Shown: positions 53,639-61,742 of the stretch, piece after piece
How the letters are laid out: each line of letters starts with the position of its first letter
How positions within the stretch are numbered: the stretch's first letter is position 1
Origin: Azospirillum brasilense
GTDB lineage: Bacteria; Pseudomonadota; Alphaproteobacteria; Azospirillales; Azospirillaceae
Assembly: GCF_003349955.1 (NCBI RefSeq)
Contig: NZ_QLKQ01000025.1
Span: 13,482-77,265, forward strand
DNA: 63,784 nt
Direction of reading: 5' to 3'
The notes under the pieces: generated by a model
The model's input: the letters and a program-made list of their open reading frames with translations, nothing else
What the model was told of the DNA's origin: nothing
Databases searched by the model: none
Made by a program: the position numbers and the translations under genes

Positions 53639-53814
53639 CCCGAACCGCCGTCGCCCTGAAATCAACCGCACCACGGAAGCGCCGAGGCGATAGGGCCTCC
53701 ACACACCGTGATCCGGGCAGCCAGTATGACGGAGACGGACGCTGCGGTCGTCCCCCTTGTCGCTCGGTTCGGGCGATCCGGTTCAAGTTTGGGGATGCCA
53801 AGCGGCCGGCGCGT

Positions 53815-54207
53815 TTACCGCCCGCCCCTCTGCTGGGAACGCAGCACACTATCCAACAGGTCGGCGGCGAGGCGCAGGCCCTCTTCGTCCAGCACGTTCA
53901 GGCTGGCGCGAATGCGCTCCCGTTCGGCGGTGTCCCGGTCGACCGGGGTGCCCTCGTCAACGCCGGGCCTGTCCTCGCCGGCTGTGTCCACGCCGGGCAT
54001 CGGCGCCAGCCCGAAGGCTTGGTCGGGGGTGACGGTCAGCACCCGGCACAGCCGCAAGAACAGCTCCGGGTGCGGGCTCTGCTTGGCGGCGCCCGAGACG
54101 TAGCGGCTCAACTCGTCGTAGTCCATGCCGACGCGCGCCGCCGTCTCGTCGACGCCGAGACGCAGGAAGGTCATGCGGCGGCGGAGCCGTTTGCCGGGCG
54201 CGGTCAT
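53815..54207 (-). CDS. XRE-type helix-turn-helix regulator, paralogue 1
   Basis: 130 aa. HTH region: RLGVDETAARVGMDYDELSR, then YVSGAAKQSPHPELFLRLCR and VLTVTPDQAFGLAPM. The C-terminal half is acidic, then helical (LDEEGLRLAADLLDSVLRSQ). It is paralogous to the protein at 55920-56303: LCRVLTVTPDQAFGLAPM aligns with LCEVLAITPNQALGLEPM, and both end in a [LA]DLLD helix. Both genes also share an upstream sequence box. GTG at 54213 is an alternative start; no strong ribosome site is seen. Probable autoregulator. Confidence 0.8.
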   Translation of the reverse strand: MTAPGKRLRRRMTFLRLGVDETAARVGMDYDELSRYVSGAAKQSPHPELFLRLCRVLTVTPDQAFGLAPMPGVDTAGEDRPGVDEGTPVDRDTAERERIRASLNVLDEEGLRLAADLLDSVLRSQQRGGR

Positions 54208-54245
54208 GGCCACACCATGGCCGCGCTGGACTTTTTCCGGCGATT

Positions 54246-54276
54246 GGATAAGTTCAGATTTGTATTCTGACTATAA
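54246..54276. promoter_or_regulatory. Shared upstream box, copy 1 (XRE paralogue 1)
   Basis: GGATAAGTTCAGATT followed by TTCT and ATAA. It matches the box at 56343-56370 (GGATAAAATCAGATT, TTCT, ATAA) with the same internal spacing up to TTCT, and each lies 30-40 bp before its XRE gene. It overlaps the GNAT stop. Confidence 0.6.
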
Positions 54277-54867
54277 CCCACTACCGGTGACCGGCACCCC
54301 GGCCGCCGCCCGGTCGTGGACGCCCGGCCGGTCCCACTGCCCCTCCGGCCGCATCAGCAGGAGGTGCCCGGAATGCACGGTCAACGCATCCGACGGCCGC
54401 TGGCGCACGCCGGCGATCGCCACGCACTCGTAGTCCCCGATGCGGAACACCCCGTCCGCCAGCGGCGCCGCCCCGAACAGCTCCCAGAAGGGCAGCACGT
54501 CCCTCAGCGAGCGCCCGTAGAAGGCGGTAAAGCCCTTGCGCCCGAGGAAGCGGAAGGTGTAGCGGGCCAGCTTCAGCGCCACGTTGCCGGCGAAGGCCGG
54601 GGCGCGGAACTTGGGCAGCACGGCCAGCCGCTCCGGCATCGCGAAGTCACCGAAGTAGCGGATGCGCATGGCCCCGGCGGGCTCGCCGTCCACGGTGGCC
54701 AGCACGTGGGTGCCGGACAGGTCGTTGCCGTCGAACTCGCGCTCGTAGGGCGTGGCGTGCTCGCCCATGAACACGGCGGCCCGCACCGCCAGCGCCTGCT
54801 GCAACCCGTCGAACCCAGTCACCGCCGTGACCGCGACCGCCCTCCCCTGCCCGCTCCGTCCGCCCAT
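54271..54867 (-). CDS. GNAT-like acyltransferase
   Basis: 198 aa. It reads as a GNAT fold: LQQALAVRAAVFMGEHATPY with EFDGND (substrate strand), HVLATVDGEPAGAMRIRYFG, ERLAVLPKFRAPAFAGNVAL (CoA-binding loop region, with the RxxG/A loop diverged) and FWELFGAAPLADGVFRIGDY. This order also resembles N-acyl amino acid synthases of the same superfamily, so the acyl donor is uncertain. AAGGAGG sits 8 nt before the ATG at 54867. It is divergent from a LysR gene 92 bp away and may be its target. Confidence 0.65.
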   Translation of the reverse strand: MGGRSGQGRAVAVTAVTGFDGLQQALAVRAAVFMGEHATPYEREFDGNDLSGTHVLATVDGEPAGAMRIRYFGDFAMPERLAVLPKFRAPAFAGNVALKLARYTFRFLGRKGFTAFYGRSLRDVLPFWELFGAAPLADGVFRIGDYECVAIAGVRQRPSDALTVHSGHLLLMRPEGQWDRPGVHDRAAAGVPVTGSGL

Positions 54868-54959
54868 CGCCCTGCCCTCCTTGCCGTGCGCCGGGACTGT
54901 AGGCCGCGGGCGGGGCGAGGCGCCTCGGCCAATTCCGTTCTCGTGCCATTCAGAATCGC

Positions 54960-55916
54960 ATGAGTACGCTCGACCCGGCGGACTGGACCCACCTGCCCTA
55001 CTTCCTGGAGGCGGCGCGCTGCGGCAGCTTCACCGCGGCGGCGCAGCGGCTGAACAGCAGCCAGCCCACGGTGGGCCGCCACGTCGAGGCGCTGGAGAGC
55101 CGGCTCGGCACGCCGCTGTTCCGCCGGGTGGCGCACGGCGTGGTGCTGACCCCGGCCGGCGCGCAGGTGCTGGGGGTGGCCGAGGAGATCGAGCGGCTGG
55201 TCCGGCTGGCCCGCAGCCGGGGCACCGCGGAGCTGGGCCTGTCGGGGACGATCCGGCTGTGGACCTCCGACGGGGTGGGCGGCTACTGGCTGACGCCCAA
55301 GCTGGCCGGCTTCCGGCGCGCCTACCCCGGCATCACGCTGGAGGTGCTGTGCTCGCACGCCGTGCCCGACGTGGCGCGGCTGGAGGCGGACGTGGTGGTG
55401 AGCTACCACGAGCCGACGCATCCCGACGTGGTGCCGATCGCCAGCGCCCGCATGGTCTTCCGGCCGACCGCCGCGCAGAGCTACCTGCGCGAGGCCGGCA
55501 CGCCGCGCCGGCTGGCCGACCTCGCCGGCCATGCGATCTGCGACCACCTGCACTACCCCCGGGACGGCGCCTGGGCGCCGTGGGCGGAGGTGGTGGCCGG
55601 GCATCCCTCGGTGGTGCTGCGGACCAACTCGTCGCTGACGCTGGGGATGGTGACGCTGCTCGGGCATGGGATCAGCATGCAACCGCTGACCATCGCCCGG
55701 CGGGAATCGACGCTGAGCGTGCTGGACCTGGAGGGCTACAGCGCCCCGGTGGCCTTCTGGCTGGTCTGCCACCGCGAGACCAAGGCCATCCCGCGCGTGC
55801 GCGCGCTGATCGACTATCTGCGCAGCGCCCTGTTCCGCCAGGGTGGGCTGCTGAACCTGGACAGCGACGCCCCGGCCTTCGGCGACACGCCGCTGGCCGA
55901 CTTCATCGCGGAGTGA
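54960..55916 (+). CDS. LysR-type transcriptional regulator
   Basis: 318 aa. The N-terminal winged HTH is canonical: LPYFLEAARCGSFTAAAQRL, NSSQPTVGRHVEALESRLG, TPLFRRVAHGVVLTPAGAQV. The linker helix and a periplasmic-binding-like effector domain follow, to about residue 300. It usually binds between itself and the divergent gene, here the GNAT enzyme. No strong ribosome site is seen before the ATG, which may be leaderless or weakly translated. The effector is unknown. The stop is 3 bp from the stop of the convergent XRE gene. Confidence 0.92.
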   Translation: MSTLDPADWTHLPYFLEAARCGSFTAAAQRLNSSQPTVGRHVEALESRLGTPLFRRVAHGVVLTPAGAQVLGVAEEIERLVRLARSRGTAELGLSGTIRLWTSDGVGGYWLTPKLAGFRRAYPGITLEVLCSHAVPDVARLEADVVVSYHEPTHPDVVPIASARMVFRPTAAQSYLREAGTPRRLADLAGHAICDHLHYPRDGAWAPWAEVVAGHPSVVLRTNSSLTLGMVTLLGHGISMQPLTIARRESTLSVLDLEGYSAPVAFWLVCHRETKAIPRVRALIDYLRSALFRQGGLLNLDSDAPAFGDTPLADFIAE

Positions 55917-55919
55917 CGG

Positions 55920-56303
55920 TCACGCCTCGGCGTCCGCGGGCAGCCGCCGGCCGAGGCCGACGCGGTGATGGGCCAGCCGGTCGAGCAGGTCGGCGACCAG
56001 CGCCAGGTTCTCCGGCGTCAGTTCGCCCGTGCGGCCGAGCAGCCGCTCCACCTCCGGGGCCAGCGGATCGGGGGACACCGGGTCGGCGCCGTCCATCGGC
56101 TCCAGCCCCAGCGCTTGGTTGGGCGTGATCGCCAGCACCTCGCACAGGCGCTGGAACTGGTCGGGGTGCAGGCCGTGCTCCAGCGCACCGGCGAGGAAGC
56201 GGGTCAGCGTCTTGTGGTCGATGCGGACGTGGCGGATCACCGCCGCCTTGGTCAGCCCCTGTTGCGCCATACGGTCGCGCAGCCGCGTCGTCCACCCGTT
56301 CAT
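55920..56303 (-). CDS. XRE-type helix-turn-helix regulator, paralogue 2
   Basis: 127 aa from the ATG at 56303 (MNGWTTRLRDRMAQQGLTKA), with GAGGA 8 nt upstream. The HTH is AAVIRHVRIDHKTLTRFLAG, followed by HGLHPDQFQRLCEVLAITPN. The frame is open further upstream, but that part is unlike the paralogue and covers the shared box. The C-terminal helix LTPENLALVADLLDRLAHHR matches that of paralogue 1. The two regulators flank the GNAT/LysR pair and may cross-regulate. Confidence 0.8.
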   Translation of the reverse strand: MNGWTTRLRDRMAQQGLTKAAVIRHVRIDHKTLTRFLAGALEHGLHPDQFQRLCEVLAITPNQALGLEPMDGADPVSPDPLAPEVERLLGRTGELTPENLALVADLLDRLAHHRVGLGRRLPADAEA

Positions 56304-56342
56304 GGCGGCGATCCTCTTCGCACTGGACGGCGCTCGCCTATG

Positions 56343-56370
56343 GGATAAAATCAGATTGGCTTTCTTATAA
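56343..56370. promoter_or_regulatory. Shared upstream box, copy 2 (XRE paralogue 2)
   Basis: GGATAAAATCAGATT, then TTCT and ATAA, matching 54246-54276. It lies between the XRE gene and the divergent RHH gene at 56389, so it could control both. Confidence 0.6.
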
Positions 56371-56388
56371 TGAACAGACGCACTCACC

Positions 56389-56703
56389 ATGCCCACCCTT
56401 TCCCGCAAGCACCCCTCCCCCCGGCCGGTGTGCCGGAACCTCGTGGTGTCCGGCCGGCGCACCAGCATGGCGCTGGAGCCGGCCTACTGGGCCGACCTCC
56501 GGGCCATCGGCGACCGCGAGGGCCTGACCCTCAACGAACTGTGCACCATCATCGACCGGCGGCGGCGCAGCGCCTCGCTCACCGCGTCGGTACGGGTGTT
56601 CGTGGTCTCCTACCTGCGCACCGCCACGCCGCCGGCCCCGGCGACCCCGCACACCGACCAGCCGTCCCCGCTGGTGCGCGCGGCGATGCAGGACGTCGGC
56701 TGA
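56389..56703 (+). CDS. RHH_4-type ribbon-helix-helix protein
   Basis: 104 aa. VVSGRRTSMALEPAYWADLR, AIGDREGLTLNELCTIIDRR and ASLTASVRVFVVSYLR match the ribbon-helix-helix family RHH_4: strand S-M-A-L-E, E-x-x-W helix, then a long second helix with R-V-F-V. The C-terminal tail is Pro/Thr-rich. Its stop codon overlaps the next start (TGATG), which couples it to the nuclease-like gene. Function beyond DNA binding is unknown; many members are uncharacterised alphaproteobacterial proteins. Confidence 0.75.
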   Translation: MPTLSRKHPSPRPVCRNLVVSGRRTSMALEPAYWADLRAIGDREGLTLNELCTIIDRRRRSASLTASVRVFVVSYLRTATPPAPATPHTDQPSPLVRAAMQDVG

Positions 56704-57182
56704 TGCGGCGGTTCGGGGCCACCGCCGTCCTGCTCCTGCTCGCCGGCCCGGCCCACGGACAGGCGGTGATCCGCGGTCCCGTGGAGGCGGTGCCCGACGG
56801 CGGCACCCTGGTCGTCGCCGGCACGCACGTTCGACTCTGGGGCATCCGCCCTCTGGCGCTGGAACAGGAGTGTGCCGACGTCCGGGGCCATCGCTATCCC
56901 TGCGGGAAGCTGGCGGCGCTGCTGCTGGACCTGCGGACCCGCGGTCTCACCGTGGAATGCCGGCTTGCCCGGGCCGGCTCGGAGGAGCACCCGATGGCGC
57001 AGTGCCTGGCGGGGTCGATGGACCCCGCCCGCCTGCAGGTGCTCGCCGGCCTCGCCATCGACCATCCGGCGGAAAGCGGCGGTCACTACCAGCCCGACCA
57101 GACCACCGCCGGCCGGCGGCGAACCGGCCTATGGCTCAACCCTCAGCCCTGGCCCTTCGGCGCCCCCGTCTCCGCCGATTGA
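56703..57182 (+). CDS. Secreted thermonuclease (SNase)-like protein
   Basis: 159 aa. The N-terminal signal peptide is MRRFGATAVLLLLAGPAHGQ (cleavage after AHG is likely). VEAVPDGGTLVVAGTHVRLWGI corresponds to the SNase core strand, but its usual D-G-D-T-L is D-G-G-T-L here, so one calcium ligand is changed. ALEQECAD, then GKLAALLLDLRTRGLTVECR, aligns with the later strands. Catalytic Arg and Glu equivalents cannot be fixed by eye. The two cysteine-containing strands suggest a periplasmic disulphide. It may be a degenerate or non-catalytic relative. Start overlaps the RHH stop by one base. Confidence 0.65.
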   Translation: MRRFGATAVLLLLAGPAHGQAVIRGPVEAVPDGGTLVVAGTHVRLWGIRPLALEQECADVRGHRYPCGKLAALLLDLRTRGLTVECRLARAGSEEHPMAQCLAGSMDPARLQVLAGLAIDHPAESGGHYQPDQTTAGRRRTGLWLNPQPWPFGAPVSAD

Positions 57183-57345
57183 GCCCCCTCCGGGTAGGAA
57201 CTGGCCTTCCGGCGGCTGGGCCGGTGCCAGAAACTGGAGGAGGTGGGCTTGGTCCCCGCCCCGGATCGCCCGCGCGAGGTCATCCAGGCTGACGCCCGCC
57301 TGCTCCCATGGAACTGGAAGCCGGCTGTCAATTCCTGATCCGGTA
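57129..57345 (-). pseudogene. Possible frameshifted small gene (~65 codons)
   Basis: One frame reads VPWEQAGVSLDDLARAIRGG, DQAHLLQFLAPAQPPEGQFL and PGGGSI, which looks like real protein. It has no start codon in that frame. The preceding frame reads MIVPDQELTAGFQFH after AAGAGGAG, so a one-base shift near 57308 would join them. It overlaps the end of the nuclease-like gene on the other strand. A sequencing error or decay is possible. Confidence 0.3.
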
Positions 57346-57373
57346 CGATCACACTCCTCTTACGCCTTTCCCG

Positions 57374-58438
57374 TCAGGGCGCCTTCTGTTCCGCTTGGAT
57401 CAGCAGGGACGCCTGCACCGAGGTGAGCTTGGTGTTGATCAGCGACGACAGTTTGCCGTACCGCTGCAGCTGCTGCTCAATGTGCCGGCGCACCTCCGGG
57501 GAGGCGAGCGCATCGGCCACCAGCGAGGCCAGATACGGCTTCACGGCCCGATGCCGCCGGACGAGGTCGGGAGACCCGGCCCGGATGATCGCGCGCACGC
57601 GGTCCGGATCGGCTCCGGCCTTCAGCGCCGCGACGGCGACGACGCGGTCGACGGCGTCCGGATCGGTCAGACCGTAATAGCGCGCGATGGCGGCCTGCTG
57701 CTCGTAGACCTGCCGGGCCTGCTCCTCGGCGAGCGGGCCGTTGTACCCCGCGATGCCGTCCAGCTCGCCGATGGGGTCCACAGCGCCTTCGTAGGCCATG
57801 CTCCGGCTGTCCTCGACCCCCTCCACGACATCCGCGGCCCGCTCCAGAAGCATCCGGCCGGCCGGAGCGAGTCCGCCGTCGTCGGCATACAACTTGACCG
57901 GCGGCCCGCCGGAGAGCTGCCTCTTCGTCCCGACAACCATGCCTCCGCGCTGCCAGTGCACGGCGCGCGGGTCCTGACCGGCGATGGCCGTCACGAGCCT
58001 GGCGGCGGCGGTCAGGACGCGTGGCGCCGTGCCGAGCGGGTCCCCCTTGGGGGCCAGACGGACGAAAGCGTCGTAGCGGGCGGACCCCCGGACCACACAG
58101 GCCGGCTCCAGACCCGCCGCGGACAGCTTGGCCAAGCCGGGCTTGGTGACGCGGCTGATCACGACGAGACCGTCCGGCGCCTCGGGTGCGATGCTCACAT
58201 CGTAGCCGCTGTCGCTCCACTCCCGGACGAGGCCGACGGTGAGCGCCGCAGCGGGCAAGCGGCGGCTCATCCGGCGCTCCGGATGGAAAGGGTCGGCCAG
58301 CCGGACCAGGAGTTTCTCCACCCGCAGGGCCGCGACCTGCTCCGGCACGCCCAAGCCGGCTCCCGGCCGGCGAAAGGAGCGCGCCGACGCAAAAGGCACT
58401 GCGGTCTGTTCACTCCCAACCCCCCTGTCCATCCCCAT
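57374..58438 (-). CDS. Hypothetical protein (354 aa), last gene of the mobilisation operon
   Basis: The ATG overlaps the preceding stop (TGATG). The middle part (LEPACVVRGSARYDAFVRLA, PKGDPLGTAPRVLTAAARLV and DPRAVHWQRGGMVVGTKRQL) is reminiscent of RepB/TraI-associated primase-like domains, with a V-x-x-S-x-x-x-x-x-F-V-R-L strand. The resemblance is too weak for a firm name. The C-terminal ~120 residues are helical (LVRRHRAVKPYLASLVADAL). Position in an operon with relaxase and SSB makes a role in plasmid DNA processing likely. No membrane segment is present. Confidence 0.6.
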   Translation of the reverse strand: MGMDRGVGSEQTAVPFASARSFRRPGAGLGVPEQVAALRVEKLLVRLADPFHPERRMSRRLPAAALTVGLVREWSDSGYDVSIAPEAPDGLVVISRVTKPGLAKLSAAGLEPACVVRGSARYDAFVRLAPKGDPLGTAPRVLTAAARLVTAIAGQDPRAVHWQRGGMVVGTKRQLSGGPPVKLYADDGGLAPAGRMLLERAADVVEGVEDSRSMAYEGAVDPIGELDGIAGYNGPLAEEQARQVYEQQAAIARYYGLTDPDAVDRVVAVAALKAGADPDRVRAIIRAGSPDLVRRHRAVKPYLASLVADALASPEVRRHIEQQLQRYGKLSSLINTKLTSVQASLLIQAEQKAP

Positions 58439-58878
58439 CACCAGTCGTCCGCCAAAGCCTCTGCCGTCAGCGACGGCTCGATGTGTCCCGGGAAGGCGGC
58501 CACCACCTGCAACTCGTGCGGCGGCGCCACGCGCAACTGCACCAGCCCCATCGCGGCGAGCCCCGAAGCCGCCCGGGTGCGCGCAGCGGCCGACGTCAGG
58601 ACGTCGCCGCTGTACCGCCAGTATGCCACCACCGTGTGTTCGCCCGCCACCTCACCGTTCGGCGCGGCCCGCGCCCCGCCCCCGAGCAGGAACGCATCGA
58701 TGTCCTGAACCAGGGCGGAGGGCTCCAGGCGGCCGCGATAGACGGCCACGCAGAGGAAGTCGGAAAAACCGCTTCTTCGGCGCGCCTCGCGGGCCGCCTC
58801 GAGCGTGCTGCCGCCGTCGACGTGGTCGACCAGCCCCGTGCGGGCGCCCGGATCGAAGCCGACCACGGTCCACATCAT
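58438..58878 (-). CDS. Hypothetical protein (146 aa) in the mobilisation operon
   Basis: MMWTVVGFDPGARTGLVDHV, then FSDFLCVAVYRGRLEPSALV and VAYWRYSGDVLTSAAARTRA. The first part has alternating strands and could be an alpha/beta fold with an RNase H-like V-G-F-D-P-G opening (as in RuvC or resolvase-like folds), which is tentative. It starts 7 nt after the SSB stop and overlaps the next gene. Function unknown. Confidence 0.55.
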   Translation of the reverse strand: MMWTVVGFDPGARTGLVDHVDGGSTLEAAREARRRSGFSDFLCVAVYRGRLEPSALVQDIDAFLLGGGARAAPNGEVAGEHTVVAYWRYSGDVLTSAAARTRAASGLAAMGLVQLRVAPPHELQVVAAFPGHIEPSLTAEALADDW

Positions 58879-58885
58879 GGCCGGG

Positions 58886-59836
58886 TCACACGGCCGGGGT
58901 CACGCGGCCGGCCAGATCGTCGGCCATGATCCGGGGAGCGAAGTCCTTGCCGTCACGCCGCGTGGGCATGTACTGCAGGCGCGCGTCGGTGATCTCGACG
59001 CGCACGCCGTCGTTGACGAAGCCGTTCGCCTCGATGGCCGCCCGATCCCACACCACGACCTCGTGGCAGGCCCGGCTCCGTCTGCCGTCCGGCGCCTCGA
59101 CCACGGTTTCCACATCGAAGGCCAGATAGGCCGCCTTGTCGCCGCGGCCTTCGCTGAAGCGCGGATCGCCGTGGACGACGCCTTCCAGATGAACGCGGTT
59201 GCAGTCCTGGACCCCCTTGGCCTCGTCGTCCGGAAGCCGGCCGATCGAGCCGAAGTCGGCGTCGACCTTCACCCGGACACGCTGCGGGTCGCGGTCGCCC
59301 TCCCCCGGCTCGTAAGCGATCCGGCCGTGGACCCGGACGATGTCGCCTTCGCGGAACTCGTCGCGAAGGTCGGTGGCGAGATCGCCCCAGACGCTGATCG
59401 GGTGGTAGCCCCGGATGTCCCGGTCGGCGCCCTCGAGCTGGACCTGGGTGTGCACCGACAGCCAGAGCGACGCGACCTTGCGACCCTGGCTGTAGGTCGG
59501 CTCTCCCGCGACGGTGCCGACCAGTTCGATCTCGCTGCGCCCCGGATCGGTCTGCGTCCGGTCGTCGGCACGGCCGCGGTCTCCACGACCTCGCCCGCTG
59601 CCGCGATCCTCTCCGCCGCGGCCACGATCGCCCCGTTCGTTCCGGTCGCGGTCGCTCCGACCGCGTGCGCCGCGATCCTCCGCGCTGCGGCCGTGGTCGC
59701 CCCGCCCTCGGTCGGTCGACCGACCGGTGCGGTCGTCGCTTCCGCCGCGCGCGCTCCGGTCGGCGCCGGAAGGCTCCCCCGCACGCCCGTCATCGCGCCG
59801 GTCATCTCCCCAGCGGTCACCGCGGCTGTATCCCAT
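58886..59836 (-). CDS. SSB-like protein with two OB folds and an Arg/Asp/Gly-rich N-terminal tail
   Basis: 316 aa. A single-stranded-DNA-binding type protein, probably coating transferred or nicked plasmid DNA. Residues 1-100 are low complexity, rich in Arg, Asp and Gly. OB fold 1 (about 101-178) shows IELVGTVAGEPTYSQGRKVA, SLWLSVHTQVQ, HPISVWGDLA and GDIVRVHGRI. OB fold 2 (about 211-292) shows RVHLEGVVHGDPRFSEGRGD, AYLAFDVETV, CHEVVVWDRA and GVRVEITDARL. GGAGG 6 nt before the ATG at 59836 fixes the start. Bacterial SSBs normally have one OB fold and an acidic C-terminal tail; here the disordered tail is N-terminal and the C-terminus lacks the DDDIPF tip. The charge pattern suggests phase-separating or DNA-condensing behaviour (inference). 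Confidence 0.78.
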   Translation of the reverse strand: MGYSRGDRWGDDRRDDGRAGEPSGADRSARGGSDDRTGRSTDRGRGDHGRSAEDRGARGRSDRDRNERGDRGRGGEDRGSGRGRGDRGRADDRTQTDPGRSEIELVGTVAGEPTYSQGRKVASLWLSVHTQVQLEGADRDIRGYHPISVWGDLATDLRDEFREGDIVRVHGRIAYEPGEGDRDPQRVRVKVDADFGSIGRLPDDEAKGVQDCNRVHLEGVVHGDPRFSEGRGDKAAYLAFDVETVVEAPDGRRSRACHEVVVWDRAAIEANGFVNDGVRVEITDARLQYMPTRRDGKDFAPRIMADDLAGRVTPAV

Positions 59837-59919
59837 GTCTTGCCTCCAGCTCATAGAATGGACAATGGAGGCAGCGTAGCGACGCAGGGATTCGCCGTTC
59901 GAGCACCCGCGTGCACCGG

Positions 59920-61050
59920 TCAGCGGACACGCCCGTCCCGACGTTCCCGGCGTGGCTGCGGGGGTGTGCCGGCACGCTCCGGCGGCATCGCGGCGGCCAT
60001 GCGTTCCACGCGCGCGCGGATGGCGTGCACGAGATGGTCCGCGTCTCCGGCGGGGAACGTCCGATCCACGGTGTCGGCCAGAACGGCGAGTCCGTGACGG
60101 CGGGCGGCACGGTCGCGCAAGGCTTTCGCATCGGTCGCGCTTGCCCGGGCGGCCTCCCAGCTCAATTCCCCGGGATCGCCGAAGGCCAGCGGGCGATGGG
60201 CGGCGTACCACGCCGCCAGCTTCGGGTCTTCTGCCGCCATCGCGTTGCGGGACCGGGCGGCTGCGGTGGGATCGACGGGGTGACCGTCCCGACCGGCCCG
60301 CGCCCGCTCGATGTAGCCGGACCCCCACGCGGCGGTCCAGTTCGGGACGCGGCGTTGCAGGTTGTCGAGCTCCTTCATCAGCGGCGGCTCCGCGTCCGGG
60401 CGGTCGCAGCGCCGCTCGGCGCTGACGTCGAAGCCGCTGGCCCGGGCGTTGCGGGCAAGCGCCGCGCGCAAGGCGTCGAGGACCAGGCCGTCGCGATCGA
60501 GGCGCAGCGGAGCGTCGGGCGGGGTGCCGATCACCGCATGGACATGCGGATGGTCGGCGTGATCGGTGTGCAAGGCCCAGAGCACCGTGTTGTCCCACAC
60601 CGCCAGAGTCTCGCGGATCGCCGAGGCCACGGCGATCTCCACGCGCGGGGCGTCGGCCGGATGGTCGACGGGAACCGTGAAGACCAGATGGCGCGCGCGG
60701 ACCCGGTGATCATCGGGGCCCTCCATGGATGGCCAGGACGCCAGAACGGCGTCGATCTCCTGCGGCGGGATCGGGCGGCTCCACTCGTCGAAGACGGCGA
60801 CGGCATCGCCCGGACGGATCACCGCGCCATCGGCAAGGGCGGCCTTCTGCTCCGCGGCCAAGTCCTCGGGGGCCAGCCGGTCGGCGCGCGCGATGTAGTC
60901 CACCAGCCGCGCCACCGAGGCCCTGGTGCGGCGTCCGGCACCGATCGACTTGACGACGCAGGGCCGCAGGCCGCGCCGCTGCGCCCCGGCGGCGATGCCC
61001 GCCCGCTCGAGAAGGGCCGCGCGCAACGCGCTTTGCAGGTTCAGGCTCAC
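59920..61050 (-). CDS. Relaxase (mobilisation nickase)
   Basis: 376 aa. It nicks one strand at oriT and carries it into the recipient. The metal-binding histidines are in HTDHADHPHVHAVI (His161, His164, His169, His171, plus Asp163). A likely nucleophile is Tyr52 in LVDYIARAD, and a conserved surround is RARHLVFTVPVDHP. The family looks like MOBP/VirD2-type relaxases with short length. The C-terminal third is helical and basic. The start is GTG at 61050 with CGGAG 7 nt upstream. It begins 14 nt after the MobC-like gene, as relaxosome genes usually do. No helicase or primase domain is fused. Confidence 0.9.
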   Translation of the reverse strand: MSLNLQSALRAALLERAGIAAGAQRRGLRPCVVKSIGAGRRTRASVARLVDYIARADRLAPEDLAAEQKAALADGAVIRPGDAVAVFDEWSRPIPPQEIDAVLASWPSMEGPDDHRVRARHLVFTVPVDHPADAPRVEIAVASAIRETLAVWDNTVLWALHTDHADHPHVHAVIGTPPDAPLRLDRDGLVLDALRAALARNARASGFDVSAERRCDRPDAEPPLMKELDNLQRRVPNWTAAWGSGYIERARAGRDGHPVDPTAAARSRNAMAAEDPKLAAWYAAHRPLAFGDPGELSWEAARASATDAKALRDRAARRHGLAVLADTVDRTFPAGDADHLVHAIRARVERMAAAMPPERAGTPPQPRRERRDGRVR

Positions 61051-61064
61051 GTTCGGTCTCCGGA

Positions 61065-61742
61065 TCAGCGGTACGGCGGACGCCGCACATAATCGCGCTG
61101 CGGCTTCGGCGAGGGCCCGCCTGTGCGCCGGAAGCGCTCGGCGGTGCTCGTCACCGCGCCCTCGGGCGCCGGCGCCGCCACGGCAGCGGAGGACTCCGGC
61201 GGACGATCCGTGGAAATGGACGAGGTCACGGGTTTCGGAGGGCGGCGTCCGAGAAGGTGGGACAATGGCCCGAGGACGTCCCGCTCGATGGCGACCAGCA
61301 CGCCCTCGATGCGAAGCCCGCTCACCTCCGCCGAAGGCCGCGAGCCGCGTTTCTCCAGGTGAACGTCCCGGACGAGCTGGTTGAGGTTGGAGCAGGCACC
61401 CGTCACCTGGGCGAGGATGCTGCGCAACGCCTCGGTTGCCGCCGGTGCCAGAGGCGGCGGCGCCGGGCGTGTCGGCGCGGGGTTCGAGGCCGGGGACCGT
61501 GTGTCCATGGACCCGTCCATCGCCGCGCAGTCGGCCTTCACGATGGCCCGGAGGTAGCCGCTGACGTTGGGCTTGCCTTCACCGTCCAGAAAACCACGCC
61601 GGCACGCCGCGTCCTTGAGCTGAGCCCGCTCGCTCGGCGAGATCCGGAACTGCACCAGCTCGTTGCGCTGCTCGCCGCGTGGCAAGGGAGGCCCTTCGGG
61701 GCGGGCGCTTGCGCGGCTGTAATGTGTTGTCACGACATGCAC
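61065..61742 (-). CDS. Relaxosome accessory protein, MobC-like
   Basis: 225 aa. RNELVQFRISPSERAQLKDA, ACRRGF and VSGYLRAIV are a ribbon-helix-helix-like opening, and ILAQVTGACSNLNQLVRDVH is the MobC signature (I-x-x-x-G-x-N-x-N-Q-x-x). Such proteins bind oriT and guide the relaxase. The C-terminal tail is Pro/Ser-rich and basic at the end. The start is probably GTG at 61742, with GTG at 61733 possible. The relaxase follows 14 nt later. Confidence 0.82.
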   Translation of the reverse strand: MHVVTTHYSRASARPEGPPLPRGEQRNELVQFRISPSERAQLKDAACRRGFLDGEGKPNVSGYLRAIVKADCAAMDGSMDTRSPASNPAPTRPAPPPLAPAATEALRSILAQVTGACSNLNQLVRDVHLEKRGSRPSAEVSGLRIEGVLVAIERDVLGPLSHLLGRRPPKPVTSSISTDRPPESSAAVAAPAPEGAVTSTAERFRRTGGPSPKPQRDYVRRPPYR

